Positions 11,603 through 23,010 of a stretch of 64,000 nucleotides of DNA are shown here, piece after piece; position 1 is the stretch's first letter; the number at the start of each line of letters is the position of its first letter. The notes below the pieces were generated by a model. That model did no database searches. It was not told the origin of the DNA and saw nothing but the letters and a program-made list of their open reading frames with translations. Both the position numbers and the translations under genes were made by a program. Source of the stretch: Rana temporaria (taxonomy: Eukaryota; Chordata; Amphibia; Anura; Ranidae); contig NC_053489.1 in NCBI RefSeq assembly GCF_905171775.1, positions 591,769,844-591,833,843 on the forward strand. Direction: 5' to 3'.

Positions 11603-12073
11603 AGGGTCACTAAAGGAAAAAAATGTTTTTGCTGAAATGACTGTTTATTGGGTATAGAGACATAAAAGTTAACTGATTGCTTTTAAAAATGATTAAAAAT
11701 TGAATTTAATCTATCATATAATGTGCCTCTAGTTTCACTTTCGGTTTTAAAGGACATACATGAAGTTCCGGGTGAGAGGTGAGTCGGGAAGACTCACAGA
11801 ACAAAAACAAACAAATCCAGGGCAGTGTTTTGTTTTTAAAATGAATCTGATTGGTGGTTCTGAGGAGTTTTAGATACACAGTAATGACACCTTAGACCAC
11901 CGTGAAAAGCTCCCAGTACCATGGTTATAAGGAAACAGGCAACCAGGAAGTGTGGAGATCACAGCAGAATTACAGCTACTTCAAAGCAAAAACGAACAAT
12001 GAGGACATGAAACCAGTACTGCAGTAAGGTAAAGGAAGCTATTTAGCTAAAAAAAAATTCCTTTAGTGACCCT
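11603..12073. mobile_element. TTAA-flanked MITE (AGGGTCACTAAAGG ends)
   Basis: TTAA at 11599-11602 and 12074-12077 bounds inverted ends AGGGTCACTAAAGG and CCTTTAGTGACCCT. The element that hosts the large palindrome at 46191-49283 belongs to the same family, so this intact copy is the reference for what was lost there. Probably Kolobok-type; superfamily not proven. Confidence 0.85.
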
Positions 12074-12362
12074 TTAAGTAAAATGGTCTGTCTATTTTTC
12101 CTGTACAAATTGTCAACTTCTCCTTGTTATACGGATTTGAAAATGAAGAGGAGACATTACTAGTTGTTGTGAGGGACAATTCTTCTTGCAGACATTCATA
12201 CTTTGGACTCATTAAGCTGCAAATTATTTAGGTCATCTTAAAGTGCACCTAAATCATGTGTAAAGCCCACGCTTTTTTTGTATTTGGGATAGAGTGGTCA
12301 ATGGTTAAGGCCTCTGTCAGTTTTTGTTTGCTGTCTATGACCTGATGGGGAGATTTCCCCTC

Positions 12363-12608
12363 AGGCCTCGTACACACGACAAGAAACTTGCTGGGATTTT
12401 TTTTTTGCTGAGGAAACCGGTCGTGTGCACATTTTTCGACGAGGAAACTGTCGAGGATCCCGTCGAGCCCAAAAAAAAGCATGTCTTATTTTTCCTCAAC
12501 GGGAATGGAGAAGCTTGCCTTGTTGAGTTCCTCAACAGCCTAACAAGGAACTCGACGAAGAAAGCGATGTGTTTCGCCCGTCGAGTTCCTCGGTCGTGTC
12601 TACGAGGC
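12363..12608. mobile_element. Harbinger-like MITE (AGGCCTCGTACACACGAC end)
   Basis: Inverted ends AGGCCTCGTACACACGAC and TCGTGTCTACGAGGCT. The interior has repeated TCGACGAGGAA and GAACTCGACG-type blocks that can pair. The close relative at 26462-26732 has the same ends. Confidence 0.7.
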
Positions 12609-13078
12609 TTCACTCCCTATCTGAAAGGCACCACAGAAGTAAGACGAGATATCATAAGAAATGTCACCTCTTATGGTCACCATACATGCTTTCATTAATA
12701 ATTGATTTATTTTGTGATCTCCCGATAGAAGTAATCAATCTATAGTGCAAAATTCATTCAATTGATAAGACACACATGGAGAGTTTGATTTTGATTGACA
12801 ATTGGAAGATGCAATGGCCAGTTATTGATTACATCTCTCTTTTTACCATGCAATCTCATAATCTGATTGATTGAAATATGATTGAATTAATGACCAAAGC
12901 ATCTCGGTTCTGCCAATCAATGCCCTAGCTGATCCACTCAGTTTGATCAAATTAGATCTAAATAGAGTCTAAATTGATTGGGAGTGGAATTATGCCTATT
13001 CAATTGTTTGTTGATGTAATCATTTTTTTATCAGTGCCAGCTCACTTTCTATACTAGAGACCAATAGTCATTTGGATC
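12609..13078. other. No gene identified
   Basis: AT-rich, with many ATTGATT-like words. No repeat ends recognised. Confidence 0.45.
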
Positions 13079-13481
13079 CAGGGCCATCTTAACATCACGG
13101 GCCCCTGGGCAAAGTAATACACTGGGGCCCCTACCACTCTACTCTGAAGAATTATAGTATGAATAGTTGATAGAATTAAAAATATATTGATTAGTACTTT
13201 AAAATCTATTTTAAACAATGAGAACACATGCCATAAATCTGAGACTAATCAACACAAAGGGCACAGTACAGAGGGAGGCAGAAAGGCACAGTACATGGTA
13301 GGTCAGGAGGGCACAGTACTGGTTCTGGGAGGCTGCCCAGGACACAGCCATCCTGGGACAGCTTAGTAAAAGCATGACTGTCCCAGCAAAGTATGATGTA
13401 ATGCAAGATTATCATGGTGCCACCATGCACCTGGGGCCCCTGGGCAGTGCCCAGGGGTGCCAGCGCATTAAGATGGCCCTG
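13079..13481. mobile_element. hAT non-autonomous element
   Basis: Inverted ends CAGGGCCATCTTAA and TTAAGATGGCCCTG. Flanks TTTGGATC (13071-13078) and TTTGGACC (13482-13489) match at 7 of 8 positions, as expected of an old hAT target duplication. No transposase frame. Confidence 0.9.
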
Positions 13482-13874
13482 TTTGGACCATAAGAGTGGG
13501 CTAATCTACCCAGCTGGGACACAAAGAGGTTGATTTACTAATACTGGAGAGAGGGAAAAATCTGGTGCAGTTGTGCATGGTAGACAATCAGCCTCTAAAG
13601 TCAGCTTGTTCAATTAACCACTTCAGAAGATTTTCTCCCTTCTTGGGAAAATGTCAAGCTGTAGCTATGAATCAATCGTCTCCTTCAATGCTTTTTTTTT
13701 TCTACTATATCTGGTCTCCCACGGTGCACAGAACATTAACATTCAATTATTTTTACAAATATAAACTGCTAAATACCTTTTCTCATCAGCAGTATATCAC
13801 AGTCTTGTGACTTCTATCAGTGTCTGGCCGAGCACTGGTTAAAGCATGTATGAAGAGTTTTCATTCTCTTCTAA
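13482..13874. other. No gene identified
   Basis: No feature recognised. Confidence 0.45.
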
Positions 13875-14238
13875 TGCCCTGTACACACAAGCGGAATTTC
13901 CGTTGGAAAAAAGTTGGATGTTTTTTCCGACGGAATTGTGCTCAAGCTTGGCTTGCATACACACATCGAGCGTTAAGAACTCGGTGACGTACAACACGAC
14001 GAGGCGAGAAAAAGAAGTTCAATGCTTCCGAGCATGCGTCAAATTGTTTCTGAGCATGCATGTTTTTCTTCCCGTCGGAATTCCATACAGAATGGAAAAT
14101 TGAGAACCTGCTCTCTATCTAAGTCTGTCAGAAATTCCGACAGAAAAAGTCAAATGGGGCATACACACGATCGGAATGTCCGATGAAAAGCTCCCAATCT
14201 GACTTTTTCCATCGGAAATTCTGACCGTGTAAGCGGCA
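13875..14238. mobile_element. Harbinger-like MITE with TAA duplication
   Basis: TAA at 13872-13874 and 14239-14241 flanks ends TGCCCTGTACACACAAGC and GACCGTGTAAGCGGCA. The interior carries GGAATTTCCG and CGGAATTCC-type inverted blocks and the family motif GCATGCGTCAA. Confidence 0.85.
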
Positions 14239-14454
14239 TAACTGTCCTATGAGGCTGCATGATCATTGACCTTCTGTCTGGACAGTGGTGATTGGCCCTG
14301 TGCTGACCACATGCACCCCCCCCCCCCCCAAAAAAAACTATCAATACACACCAAACTGAGAATGTGTGGGGAGCCCCAAAATGCTCTGTTCTATCAGCAG
14401 ATGAATTGGGGACAGTGGAACAAGGTGAGGATCAGAGAAGATCAAGAGAGGATC

Positions 14455-14570
14455 AACCAGCCTTTTTTACACATTGCAGAGGATTAACCTCTTAGGTTCC
14501 ACAGTGAGTATAACAAGCATGCTTTACTGCATATACAGACTGATTTCACTGTTGTGGGTTTAGTAACACT
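14455..14570. repeat. End fragment of a TTAA-type MITE
   Basis: It ends GGGTTTAGTAACACT followed by TTAA. The sequence with GCATGCTT and GCAGAGGATTAA is the reverse complement of the start of the complete element at 43389-43864. The left limit is approximate. Confidence 0.6.
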
Positions 14571-14849
14571 TTAAGTACAGTTAAAACGCACTTAGAAACA
14601 TTGGGCAAAGTATTACATATACTTTGTTCTATAGGCAGATTGATGATGACAGATTTTCTTCAGTGTCCATAATCTTGGCATAAGGGCACTTGAAATCCGC
14701 CTTATCCATCTAAGTTTCTGCTTATAACAAGTACATTTGATTTATTAGTATCAGTAAATAAGCATCTCAGAGTTCTCCCCTCCCTTCTTCTCTCCTTGTT
14801 TGTGTCTGTCCAGAACTAGTGTTCTGAGCATAGGTGTGTGTCCATCCAG

Positions 14850-15215
14850 AACTGATGTGTCTCTGACCATCTCCTGTACTATGTCTGTAGTTTCTGACCA
14901 TTTCCTGTACTATGTCTGCAGTCTCTGACCATCTCCTGTACTATGTCTGAAGTCTCTGACCATCTCCTGTACTATGTCTGTAGTTTCTGACCATCTCCTG
15001 TACTATGTCTGTAGTTTATGACCATCTCTTGTACCATGTCTGCAGTCTCTGACCATCTCCTGTACTATGTTTACAGTCTCTGACCATCTCCTGTACTATG
15101 TCTGCAGTCCCTGATCATCTACTGTACTAAGTCTGCAGTCTCTGTCCATCTCCTTTACCATGTCTGCAGTCTCTGACTGTCTCCTGTACCATGTCTGTGG
15201 TCTCTGACCATCTCT
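14850..15215. repeat. 31-bp minisatellite, about 12 units
   Basis: The unit contains TCTGACCATCTCCTGTACTA and then TGTCTGCAGTC. Units differ by a few substitutions (CTGCAGT or CTGTAGT, CTATG or CCATG). No coding meaning. Confidence 0.85.
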
Positions 15216-15229
15216 GTATCATGTAGTAT

Positions 15230-15919
15230 GTCTGGGGGGCTCCTTCTAAAAGAAGCCCTCTCTGTGTCCATCAGAGAGGCCCCCCTCCAGGTCCCAATAA
15301 AGCACTCTGCTTCTCTTCCTGTATTTTGTTTATTGTTAAAGGGGTGTTCCAGCCTTTTTTTAAGTTTATTAAAAGTCAGCAGCTACAAAAAGTGTAGCTG
15401 CTGGCTTTTAACAAACAGACACTTACCTGCTCCATGGCTCCAGCGACGCGCCGGCCGGGGCTCCGCTCCTCGCCTCCTCTCACCGGCCGGCGTCTTCATT
15501 CCTAGTGTGGGCACCCGGCAGTGACAGCTTTCGGCTTCACGGCCGGGCACCCACTGCGCATGCGCGAGCGGCACTGCGCATGCGCGAGCGGCGCCGTCCG
15601 ATTGGACAGGCGCTCGCCTACAGGGAGGGGCTGCAATAAGGTGATTAAGCTAATTGCCTTACCAGCCCCTCGGCAGAAGGAGGAAGTGGGACAGGAAGTC
15701 CCCTTCTCCTGAAGCCCCCACCCCCCCCCAAATGTGGCATGTAAGGGGGCGAGGAGTGGGTTAAGCGGAAGTTCCATTTTGTGGGGGAGCATCTCTGTGG
15801 TTGAGTCATTGCCATAGAAAAATGTGCAAAGGGGAGGAGTTAGTAAAATGACCACGCCCATGTGGCGGCGCTAGAAATATTTCTGCACCCAGGCGCCTGT
15901 GACCCTAGGATCGGCCCTG
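15230..15919. mobile_element. Partial hAT element interrupted by a TTAA-type insert
   Basis: The right end TAGGATCGGCCCTG and the block next to it match, in reverse, the complete element at 29208-29560. The matching left end is missing. Compared with that copy, extra sequence of about 430 bp (roughly 15341-15775), starting TTAAAGGGGTGTTCC and ending GGAAGTTCC, is inserted and looks like a TTAA-type MITE. The inserted part is GC-rich (GCGCATGCGCGAGCGGC occurs as a tandem pair near 15558). Confidence 0.6.
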
Positions 15920-16886
15920 TCAGATTGTTATAACCAACTTCAACCAAGATCAATTCGGATTGGTTGGTCTGATCTGATGAGCTACGTTAAATGGACTTTG
16001 CTCTTTCATAATAAATGTAATTGTTCCAAATAGCAACAAAATGCTTATGAATAACCTCTGTTCCAAGTAGACAAAGTTATATTTACCCCAGCTAACACAG
16101 CAGGATGAGTAAAATCAATATTTTATAAAGCATTAATAAATGAACAAAGATTAAAATGACCCTTCTTTGTTTTGTTGAGTAAAATACATTTCCACTATTG
16201 GTTACACAGCAGAATGATTTCTAAAATGATAAATGCGACAGTATAGAAGGCAAGGGAGGGACGTCTATTCCCAAAACAACTGAAGGGTTTGCCAGGAAAA
16301 TGTTCTGATCATTAATAGCTACACAGAGACTGTTTGAGTACTTGACTCTGTACGCGTGTGGGAATGTTTTAATTGCAATGTTTCTCAAAAAAGTACACAG
16401 GCTGTCCATTAATGCACCTTGCAGATTAATGTATGGCCGACAATAATGATGATAAATGACATTCGAATTCTACATAATATCAATTGAGAAAATGCTGTGG
16501 CATGACTAAGCCCCCCAAAATGACATTTTCATATATCAAGATGGGATGTAGAATGTCATTTTCTATCCTACTCTGACTTTTTATTGCAGCTTTATTAAAT
16601 CATATTCCTTTTCTAGGCTGCATTGGTAAAGTAATACAAATGTTACAACCATTGGATTTACAAAAACTGAAATACTGTACAAAAAACGTGGGCAAAATCA
16701 TGCCGAAAGTAGCATATCTACTAATTATTAAAATGAAAATCCAGTTTAAATGAAAACTTTCACTTTATCAACCCCAAGTGGACCCCCATATAACCAGGGA
16801 GATAGGTACGTGATATAGCCTCTTTTTCTCTCCTTCAGACACAACAAGCATGTAACCCTTTGCAGTGTGGAGGGGTTACACTATAA
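15920..16886. other. No gene identified
   Basis: AT-rich stretch with no recognised element ends or coding signal. Confidence 0.5.
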
Positions 16887-17234
16887 GGCCCCTTTCACAC
16901 GGACGGCTGTTTTGCCGCAGCTAAAAGCATGTTTATGTTTTGCTGAAATTCAAGACTCCAGGCACAGCGATTAGCTGCATTTGTACAGTGCTTTTAGCTG
17001 CGGTTGCGTTTAGCCGCGGCACGATATTGAATGGGGATCTGACTTGGATCCCTGCCAATACCAAGCACCGTGTTTGGTGTGAATCTTGAGGGGGAACTCC
17101 ACGCCAAATTTCAAATAAAAAAACGGCATGGATTCCCCCTACATGAGCATACCAGGCCCTTGGGTCTGCTATGGATTTTAAGGAGAACCCCCGGGTGCAC
17201 GGAGCATGATGGGACTGGGACGTCATAAGAGGCC

Positions 17235-17270
17235 TATATAAATCGTTGCGAGCTGCGCACACGGCATTAC
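17235..17270 (+). promoter_or_regulatory. TATA box and initiator-like motif, copy 3
   Basis: CCTATATAAAT (TATA from 17235) is followed 31 bp later by GCATTACAG with the A at 17266. The same pair at the same spacing is found on both sides of the centre in the two large palindromes, although the surrounding sequence has diverged. Confidence 0.5.
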
Positions 17271-17306
17271 AGCGGGAGGAAGCGACGTGTCAACATTGAA
17301 GAGGAA

Positions 17307-17462
17307 ATAGAAGACATGGAACAACTTATCCATCGTGCCAATGACACACATGACAAATTTCGAGAAACTTGGGCTTGCTGGAGCCATTACAGGGAATCCT
17401 GCGCCTTGGTGGGCCCAACCCCCCCTGCGGACGTATCCACGAACCAGCCTTCGGGGCAGTGA
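17307..17462 (+). pseudogene. C-terminal end of L1 ORF2 protein
   Basis: Fifty-one codons open to a TGA at 17460-17462. The frame includes HDKFRETWACWSHY, the pattern K-F-x-x-x-W-x-x-W seen near the C-terminus of L1 ORF2 proteins. Everything upstream (endonuclease, reverse transcriptase) is missing through 5' truncation. The rest of the insert to 17882 is 3' UTR with pyrimidine-rich stretches around 17505-17560. Confidence 0.7.
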
Positions 17463-17877
17463 TGTCTCTGTCCCATACACATCTGGTCTCTTGTCTCCCT
17501 CCTTGAGGTCCCCCCCCCTTTTTTTTTTCCTTCTTTCTCTCCCTCCCCCCCCTTACCCACATCGCTTATTGCCGGTGTCCTGTGCCCTGGGGCCCGCTCC
17601 GTCCACAGACAGCTCATTACGGGGTTGACGGTTGGGGAGGGCCCTAGATGGGCTCGGGAACTCTCAGGTGTCCTGTTGTGCTCTTCTACCACAGGCTTAT
17701 AGATGTTGCCCGAACTCTTGCTTCCAGGCTATTTTGGTACCATTTTTGTACTGTTTTTATGATTGACACAGTCTGACCTTACTTATCTGTACCTATCCCT
17801 GTTCCTCATGTACTGTACTACTGGTTGCATCCAGTAAGAGTAATGGTTGTATGTCTTGCTGAATTCTTAATAAAAAT

Positions 17878-17910
<33 letters not shown>
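17307..17910 (+). mobile_element. 5'-truncated L1 insertion with poly(A) tail
   Basis: A 14-bp target duplication ACATTGAAGAGGAA at 17293-17306 is repeated at 17911-17924. The insert ends in AATAAAAATGTTT and about 28 A residues, so it was made by LINE target-primed reverse transcription. It splits the foldback element, whose sequence resumes directly after the second duplication. Confidence 0.92.
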
Positions 17911-17911
<1 letters not shown>

Positions 17912-19049
17912 CATTGAAGAGGAAGAGAAGAGAAGAAAAAGGCAGAAGGCGACAGAAGACCGGGCACCCCGCGGCAGAAGTCGTTAAAGAAGCACGGGAG
18001 GGGGGCCACTGTAAAAGAGCTAAAGAAGAAAGCGCCCCCCCCGGTGGAAGGGAACCAGACGCCGGTGAAGACCGGCACATCCCCCCTCCCTCCCCGTACC
18101 CCATACTCATTCACCTAGGGTGGGGGACAGGCATCTGGGGGCCCCCCTTTTAAAGGAGGCTCCCGTATTCCGATAAGCTCCCCTCCCGCAGACCCCGACA
18201 ACCAATGGCCAGGGTTGTCGGAAAGAGGCCCTGTCCTCATCAACATGGGGACAGGTGCTTTGGGGTGGGGGGCCACAGCGCACCACCCTGCCCCAAAGCA
18301 CTTACCCCCCATGTTGAGGGCATGCGGCCTGGCATGGCCGGGCATGGCCGGGCTGCTGTTTGGATACGGGTCTGGTATGGATTTTGGGGTGAACCCAACG
18401 CCGTTTTTTCGGTGTACAGGGGTTCTCCTTAAAATCCATAGCAGACCCAAGGGTCTGGTATGCTCCTGTAGCGGGAACCCATGCCGGTTTTTTATTTGAA
18501 ATTTGGTGTGGAGTTCTCCCTCAAGATTCATACCAAATGCAGCTGACACAGTGCACTGCGGTTACCTGCGGTTATGTGCCGAAAGCTGCGGAATTTCGCA
18601 GCTGAACGCATCCAGTTCTATTTTTTCTATCCGCACAAAACCGCGGGTAACAAAACCGCAGGTAACCGTAGTGTGTGAATGATGTCATAGGAAAGCATTG
18701 TGTGCTTCTAGCTGCGGTAAAATTCACAGCTAAAAGCACCATTCTTTCTGTCCATGTGAAAGGGGCCTAAGGCTAGGTTCACACATGTCCAGTGCAAATT
18801 TCCAGTCCATTTTCCCAGCAAACTTCCGTTCGGCGGTTCAGCCACAATTTCCAAATATGGTTCAGGTGCTTATTTTTGGAGCCGGCGACCACCGGCGTCT
18901 TTAACAATAGCTGTTTGTTAAGGAGTAGGATGGGAGGCCAGCTTCCGTGTCTATAACAAACAATGACTCATCAGCTGTCAGCGGGTTCCCTGCTGATAGC
19001 TCAATGTAAAAAAAAGAATTACCAGCAATGAAAAATTAAGAAACAAAAT

Positions 19050-19480
19050 TACACAGGATCATCCATACCAGGTCCTTTGGGTTTGGTAAGGATTTTAAGG
19101 GGAACCCCATGCCAAAATGTAAAACAAAAATGGCGTGTGGGTCCCCTCCAGAATCCACACCAGACCCCTATCTGAGCATGCAGGAAAGGAGGAGGGAATG
19201 AGTGAGCACCCCCCCCTGACCATATTAGGATTAAGGATGAGCTCTGGCGTGTTCGCATAGAACACGTGCAGAGCCCGCCAGGAAGTGTGCACTGCGAACA
19301 CGCCAGAGCTCATCCTTAATTAGGATACATGCCCTCAACATGTTTTGTTGTCAACATGTTTATAGGGACAAGGGCCTCTTCCCCACAACCCTGGCTAGTG
19401 GTTGTCTGTGAGCAGGGGACTTATCAAAATCTGGAAGCCCCCCAGATCCCACCCCCCCATGTGAATGAGTAGGGGTACAT
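19050..19480. repeat. Decayed arm of the foldback family
   Basis: Blocks CATACCAGGTCCTTTGGGT, GGAACCCCATGCC, CATGCCCTCAACATG, GGGACAAGGGCCTCTTCCCC and GAATGAGTAGGGGTACAT occur in the same order as in the left arm at 46690-47115, with many substitutions. A small TTAA element (19235-19315) sits inside. Just upstream, at 18771, TAA-GGCTAGGTTCACAC looks like another Harbinger-type end without a visible partner. Confidence 0.6.
19235..19315. mobile_element. 81-bp TTAA-flanked hairpin MITE
   Basis: TTAA at 19231-19234 and 19316-19319 flanks perfect 23-base inverted ends GGATGAGCTCTGGCGTGTTC and its complement. The loop is only about 35 bp. This is one of the smallest complete elements in the window. 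Confidence 0.75.
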
Positions 19481-19508
19481 TGTATCATTCACCAAAAAAA
19501 TATTTTAA

Positions 19509-20076
19509 AGTGGAACTTTAGTCAGAAAGTTGAGTCCTGCTAGATCACCTCATACTGGCCTCTTTTGCAGATATAGTCATGTAAATCATTAAAAATAAGT
19601 GCTTATGCTGTTCAAAATCCAATACACTGAGGTTAATTTACTAAAACTAGAGAGTACAAAATCTGGTGCAGCTCTGCATAGAAATCAATCAGCTTCCAGG
19701 TTTTTTGTCAAAGCTTAATTGAACAAGCTAAAGTTATAAGCTGATTGGCTACCATGCACAGCTGCACTAGAATTTGCACTCCAGTTCAGTTTTATTAAAT
19801 CAACCCCACTGTCTCATCCTACTCTGCACATGTTAGTGCTCTCTATTTTTTGACACTGTGCCGAAAATATAAAAGCCAATCTGCTGACAGCCTAAAAATT
19901 TACTGCTACTCAAGGGCTCTGGGCTTCAGCAAAATGGCAGCCTCTGGCAAGAAGACACAGGAGCAATGACGGAGGAAATTAACAGCACATACTAATTTTG
20001 GTAGCATAAAAATTATTGTAGAATATTTGCTAAAGAACATTAATTTTTATCAAGTTGTTATGGGTAAAGTTCCACT
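19509..20076. mobile_element. TTAA-flanked MITE (AGTGGAACTTTAG ends)
   Basis: TTAA at 19505-19508 and 20077-20080. Inverted ends AGTGGAACTTTAG and TAAAGTTCCACT. No coding content. Confidence 0.8.
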
Positions 20077-20580
20077 TTAATCATCTGCAATGTCTTATAT
20101 GACTCATAAACCTAAGACACTTGTTGGTCAATATACACACTAGCACTAGTTGGCTATAGGGGAGAGTTCTATCTGTACCAAGCCATGAGAGGCGTGGACT
20201 AGTAATTGTGCTCATTGCTCAGGACCAGCTTCCTGAAAATTACAGTGTGTACCAGACCTGTGCAATGTGTGTTGGCATACCATACCACTCCCTCTTCCAA
20301 AGGGGTAAGTGACAACACAGAAGCACAAATAAGAAGCAAGGACAGAGTGTTTTTATCCCAAATCAGAAAGTGCTGAAATAAGGACCTTCACCTAGAATCA
20401 GAACATTTTCTTTCAAAAAAAGTTGAAGCAATAAAAAGATGGGATACAATCTCTTTAAAGTTACCCAAAAATATAAACATACATACTCACATCTACTGTA
20501 TGCTGCAGCATCACTATGATGCTGCAGCTGTCCCCAGCTGTCTCTCTCGGTCTTCCCAAATCTGACAGCATTGACTGTTA
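20077..20580. other. No gene identified
   Basis: No recognised element or coding signal. Confidence 0.45.
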
Positions 20581-20931
20581 AGCCCTGTACACACAATCGG
20601 ATATCTGATGGAATCTGATCTGATGGACTTTTTCGTCAAATATCCGATGAAGCCGACTTTTATCAGTCTTGCCTACACACCATCAGTCAAAAATCTGATT
20701 GTGCCAAAACGCGGTGACGTACAACACTACGGCGAGCCGAAAAAAATAAAGTTCAATGCTTCCAAGCATGCGTCGACTTAATTCTGAGCATGTGTGAAAC
20801 ATTTAAAACATGTTCTATTTTTTTACTGATGGAAAAAAAAAAACAAGGGGGCCCACACACGATCGGTTTGTCCGATGAAAACAGTCCATCGGTCTATTTT
20901 CATCGGACAAACCGATCGTGTGTACACAGCT
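20581..20931. mobile_element. Harbinger-like MITE with TTA duplication
   Basis: TTA at 20578-20580 and 20932-20934 flanks ends AGCCCTGTACACACAATCGG and GATCGTGTGTACACAGCT. Interior inverted blocks include ATCCGATGAAGCCGAC; it shares GCGGTGACGTACAACACTACG with relatives. Confidence 0.85.
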
Positions 20932-20965
20932 TTAGTCGTCACTCCCAGCTCTGCTCCTCCAGTGC

Positions 20966-21127
20966 TCGCTGGAGCACTGGGCAGGAAAGGTGGAGGGCAA
21001 GGTTTAGTTGGCTTCAGCTCTAAGCTACACAGTGAGAGATAGATAGCTCACTGGAGCACTGGGCAGGAAAGGTGGGGGGCAAGGTTTAGTTGGCTTCAGC
21101 ATTAAGATACACAGTGAGAGATAGAGC
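20966..21127. repeat. Two tandem copies of an 82-bp unit
   Basis: GGAGCACTGGGCAGG recurs at 20971 and 21053, and the following sequence through ACACAGTGAGAGATAGA is duplicated with few changes. Confidence 0.85.
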
Positions 21128-21594
21128 CAACTGTTAGTCAGGCACCTGGGTGAATCTCAACAAAATGGTCAAGATCCTTCCGAAAGCCTGGAGAGACATC
21201 ATGAAGTCAGCCAACAACAGGCTGTAGCCCTCTGTCGGCTGATTTTGGGTCACTAGAGAGCACATGTAAGTGCACTCTTGTGACCCATAAGAGATATATG
21301 GCCTAAAAAGCATTGGCCATATTTCTCTTCTAAGTATAGTCTTCTTATTCTTCTTCATATTTTTCTTATATGGGATTTTAGTTTCGGTCTACTTTATTTA
21401 TGCATTTATTATCTTATGGCAGAACTGCATTTTTTAATGCAAAAAATAAAATAAAAAACTATGCATCTTTTGGAAGTTTCTATGGAAGTTTTCCCAGCTG
21501 CTGTGCAGTACAGTGCAGGGCATGGGATTCTCTATGACCCTTTGGCTTCATCTCTGCTAGCTGCATGGATCAGAGCCTTATTCGTGTATATACC

Positions 21595-21935
21595 CAGGGC
21601 CGGATTCCAGACAAGGCCAACAAGGCCAGGCCTCGGGGGGGCAGTATGTGCAGGGGCGGCACTGTGGCGGAGAGGACACTTTCACTTCGGGAGTTCCCCC
21701 CTGTCATGTCACGGATGGTGAGAGGAGAGAAAACTGAGGGAAGAGGTGGTGAGCACCCCCCCAGTTCTCTAAGCAATTTTCGGCAGCAGCACCCCCCTCC
21801 CCACCTCTCAATGTCATATTCGGCAGCAGCAAGCTTCTCAGAGTCCTGCGGATAATGTCCCCCCTGTACTGCGCAGGCGGGGGCGGTATTGAAGGACCTG
21901 GCCTTGGGGCGGCAAAGGGAGTAAATCCGGGCCTG
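21595..21935. mobile_element. hAT non-autonomous element
   Basis: Perfect 8-bp duplication TATATACC at 21587-21594 and 21936-21943. Inverted ends CAGGGCCGGATT and AATCCGGGCCTG. Open frames inside are short and unsupported. Confidence 0.92.
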
Positions 21936-21943
21936 TATATACC

Positions 21944-23010
21944 CCTGCATTAAGTGTAAATATCACATGAATGTCAAACTTCAACTTAAATTCCAGGAAA
22001 GCTGTCATGGCCATTTTATATCTTTTTTGTGTGTCCTAATGCTTATATAGTTGCAAAAGGGGCAAACTTCACTCAACAGAACAATTTGACTCCTAACAGT
22101 CCTGCCATGTGTTCTTCCTTCTCATTTGATTGACAGCTGTTTTTTTAGTAAACACAGGTAACACATGGCTATCAAAAAGGCAGGAAAGAGGGATGATTAG
22201 GGTGGAAATAGGTCGTTATTTGCATAGCAGAGCACCATGGAGGCTTTTCAAACTCCTAGAGTGGTCCAAATCATGGTTGATGTACAAGTACCTGAAGAAG
22301 TCTGCTATGCCGCACTCTATGGAAATTTAAATCTATAAAAATCTGGTAATTTTCAGGCTGTCTTGTACTGCACGGTGGACCTACAGGGACATATTTATAA
22401 CATGCATATCTGGTAATTTTCAAGCTCTCTCGTACTGCACGGTGGACCTACAGGGACAAGCGGGTGTTTTTAAAGCTGATTTTAAAAGTTTACTCATCTC
22501 TAATGCTTTGGTTTAAGAGTCACAAAAAATTAGAAGCTCTTGTAAAATGAAGTTCCCTTAAAGTGGCATCATTATGCGATCGTCCTCAGGGAAATTATTA
22601 CTGGAGGGTCTAGTATGTGGCTCGGTTTATATTTGTGGTAATTTATAACATTTGCCATTAGAGGAATAGAGCTGCTGTAATTACAGTGGATTGAAGTAAT
22701 TAGAATCTATGATAGATAGTTTAGTTGATGAAATAAAATTGAACCGCAGGACTGTGATTCCGTTCCCTGAAAGCAGCTGACTGCACATTAGTGAAATGTT
22801 ATTTATTTAACCGTTCATTAAATAATGCAATCTCACCTCCCCATCCTAGGTCTTAAAATGCAAATATAGTTCTATTTTCAGAAAATTCATTTTGCACTGG
22901 ATTTCATCCATTCAATAATGAGAATATATTACATTTCACATGTATTCCCCTATTGAACACATTCAATACTGAGTGTTCTTTGATTTTAGTCATGGTTGTT
23001 CTTTCTTTAA
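21944..23010. other. No gene; short 67-bp tandem duplication
   Basis: At about 22341-22460 the block ATCTGGTAATTTTCA followed by GTACTGCACGGTGGACC is present twice, 67 bp apart. The remainder shows no element ends or coding signal. Confidence 0.5.

Larger units (their letters stand above)
16887..18767. mobile_element. Harbinger-type foldback element, lopsided copy 3
   Basis: TAA at 16884-16886 and 18768-18770 flanks inverted ends GGCCCCTTTCACACGGAC and GTCCATGTGAAAGGGGCC. Beyond the ends, arms pair: GCTGCGGTAAAA-type and GCAGCTAAAAGC blocks, then GAACTCCACGCCAAATTTCA (17094) with its reverse complement near 18505, and CATAGCAGACCCAAGGG with CCCTTGGGTCTGCTATG. The left arm is short and the right arm long, so most of the left arm is deleted. 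The right arm is homologous to the arms of the palindromes at 46254 and 49536. An L1 tail has inserted at 17307. Confidence 0.8.

Noticed and set aside
9310..15215. CRISPR-like arrays
   Set aside because: The repeats are contiguous minisatellites without unique spacers, in a vertebrate-like sequence.
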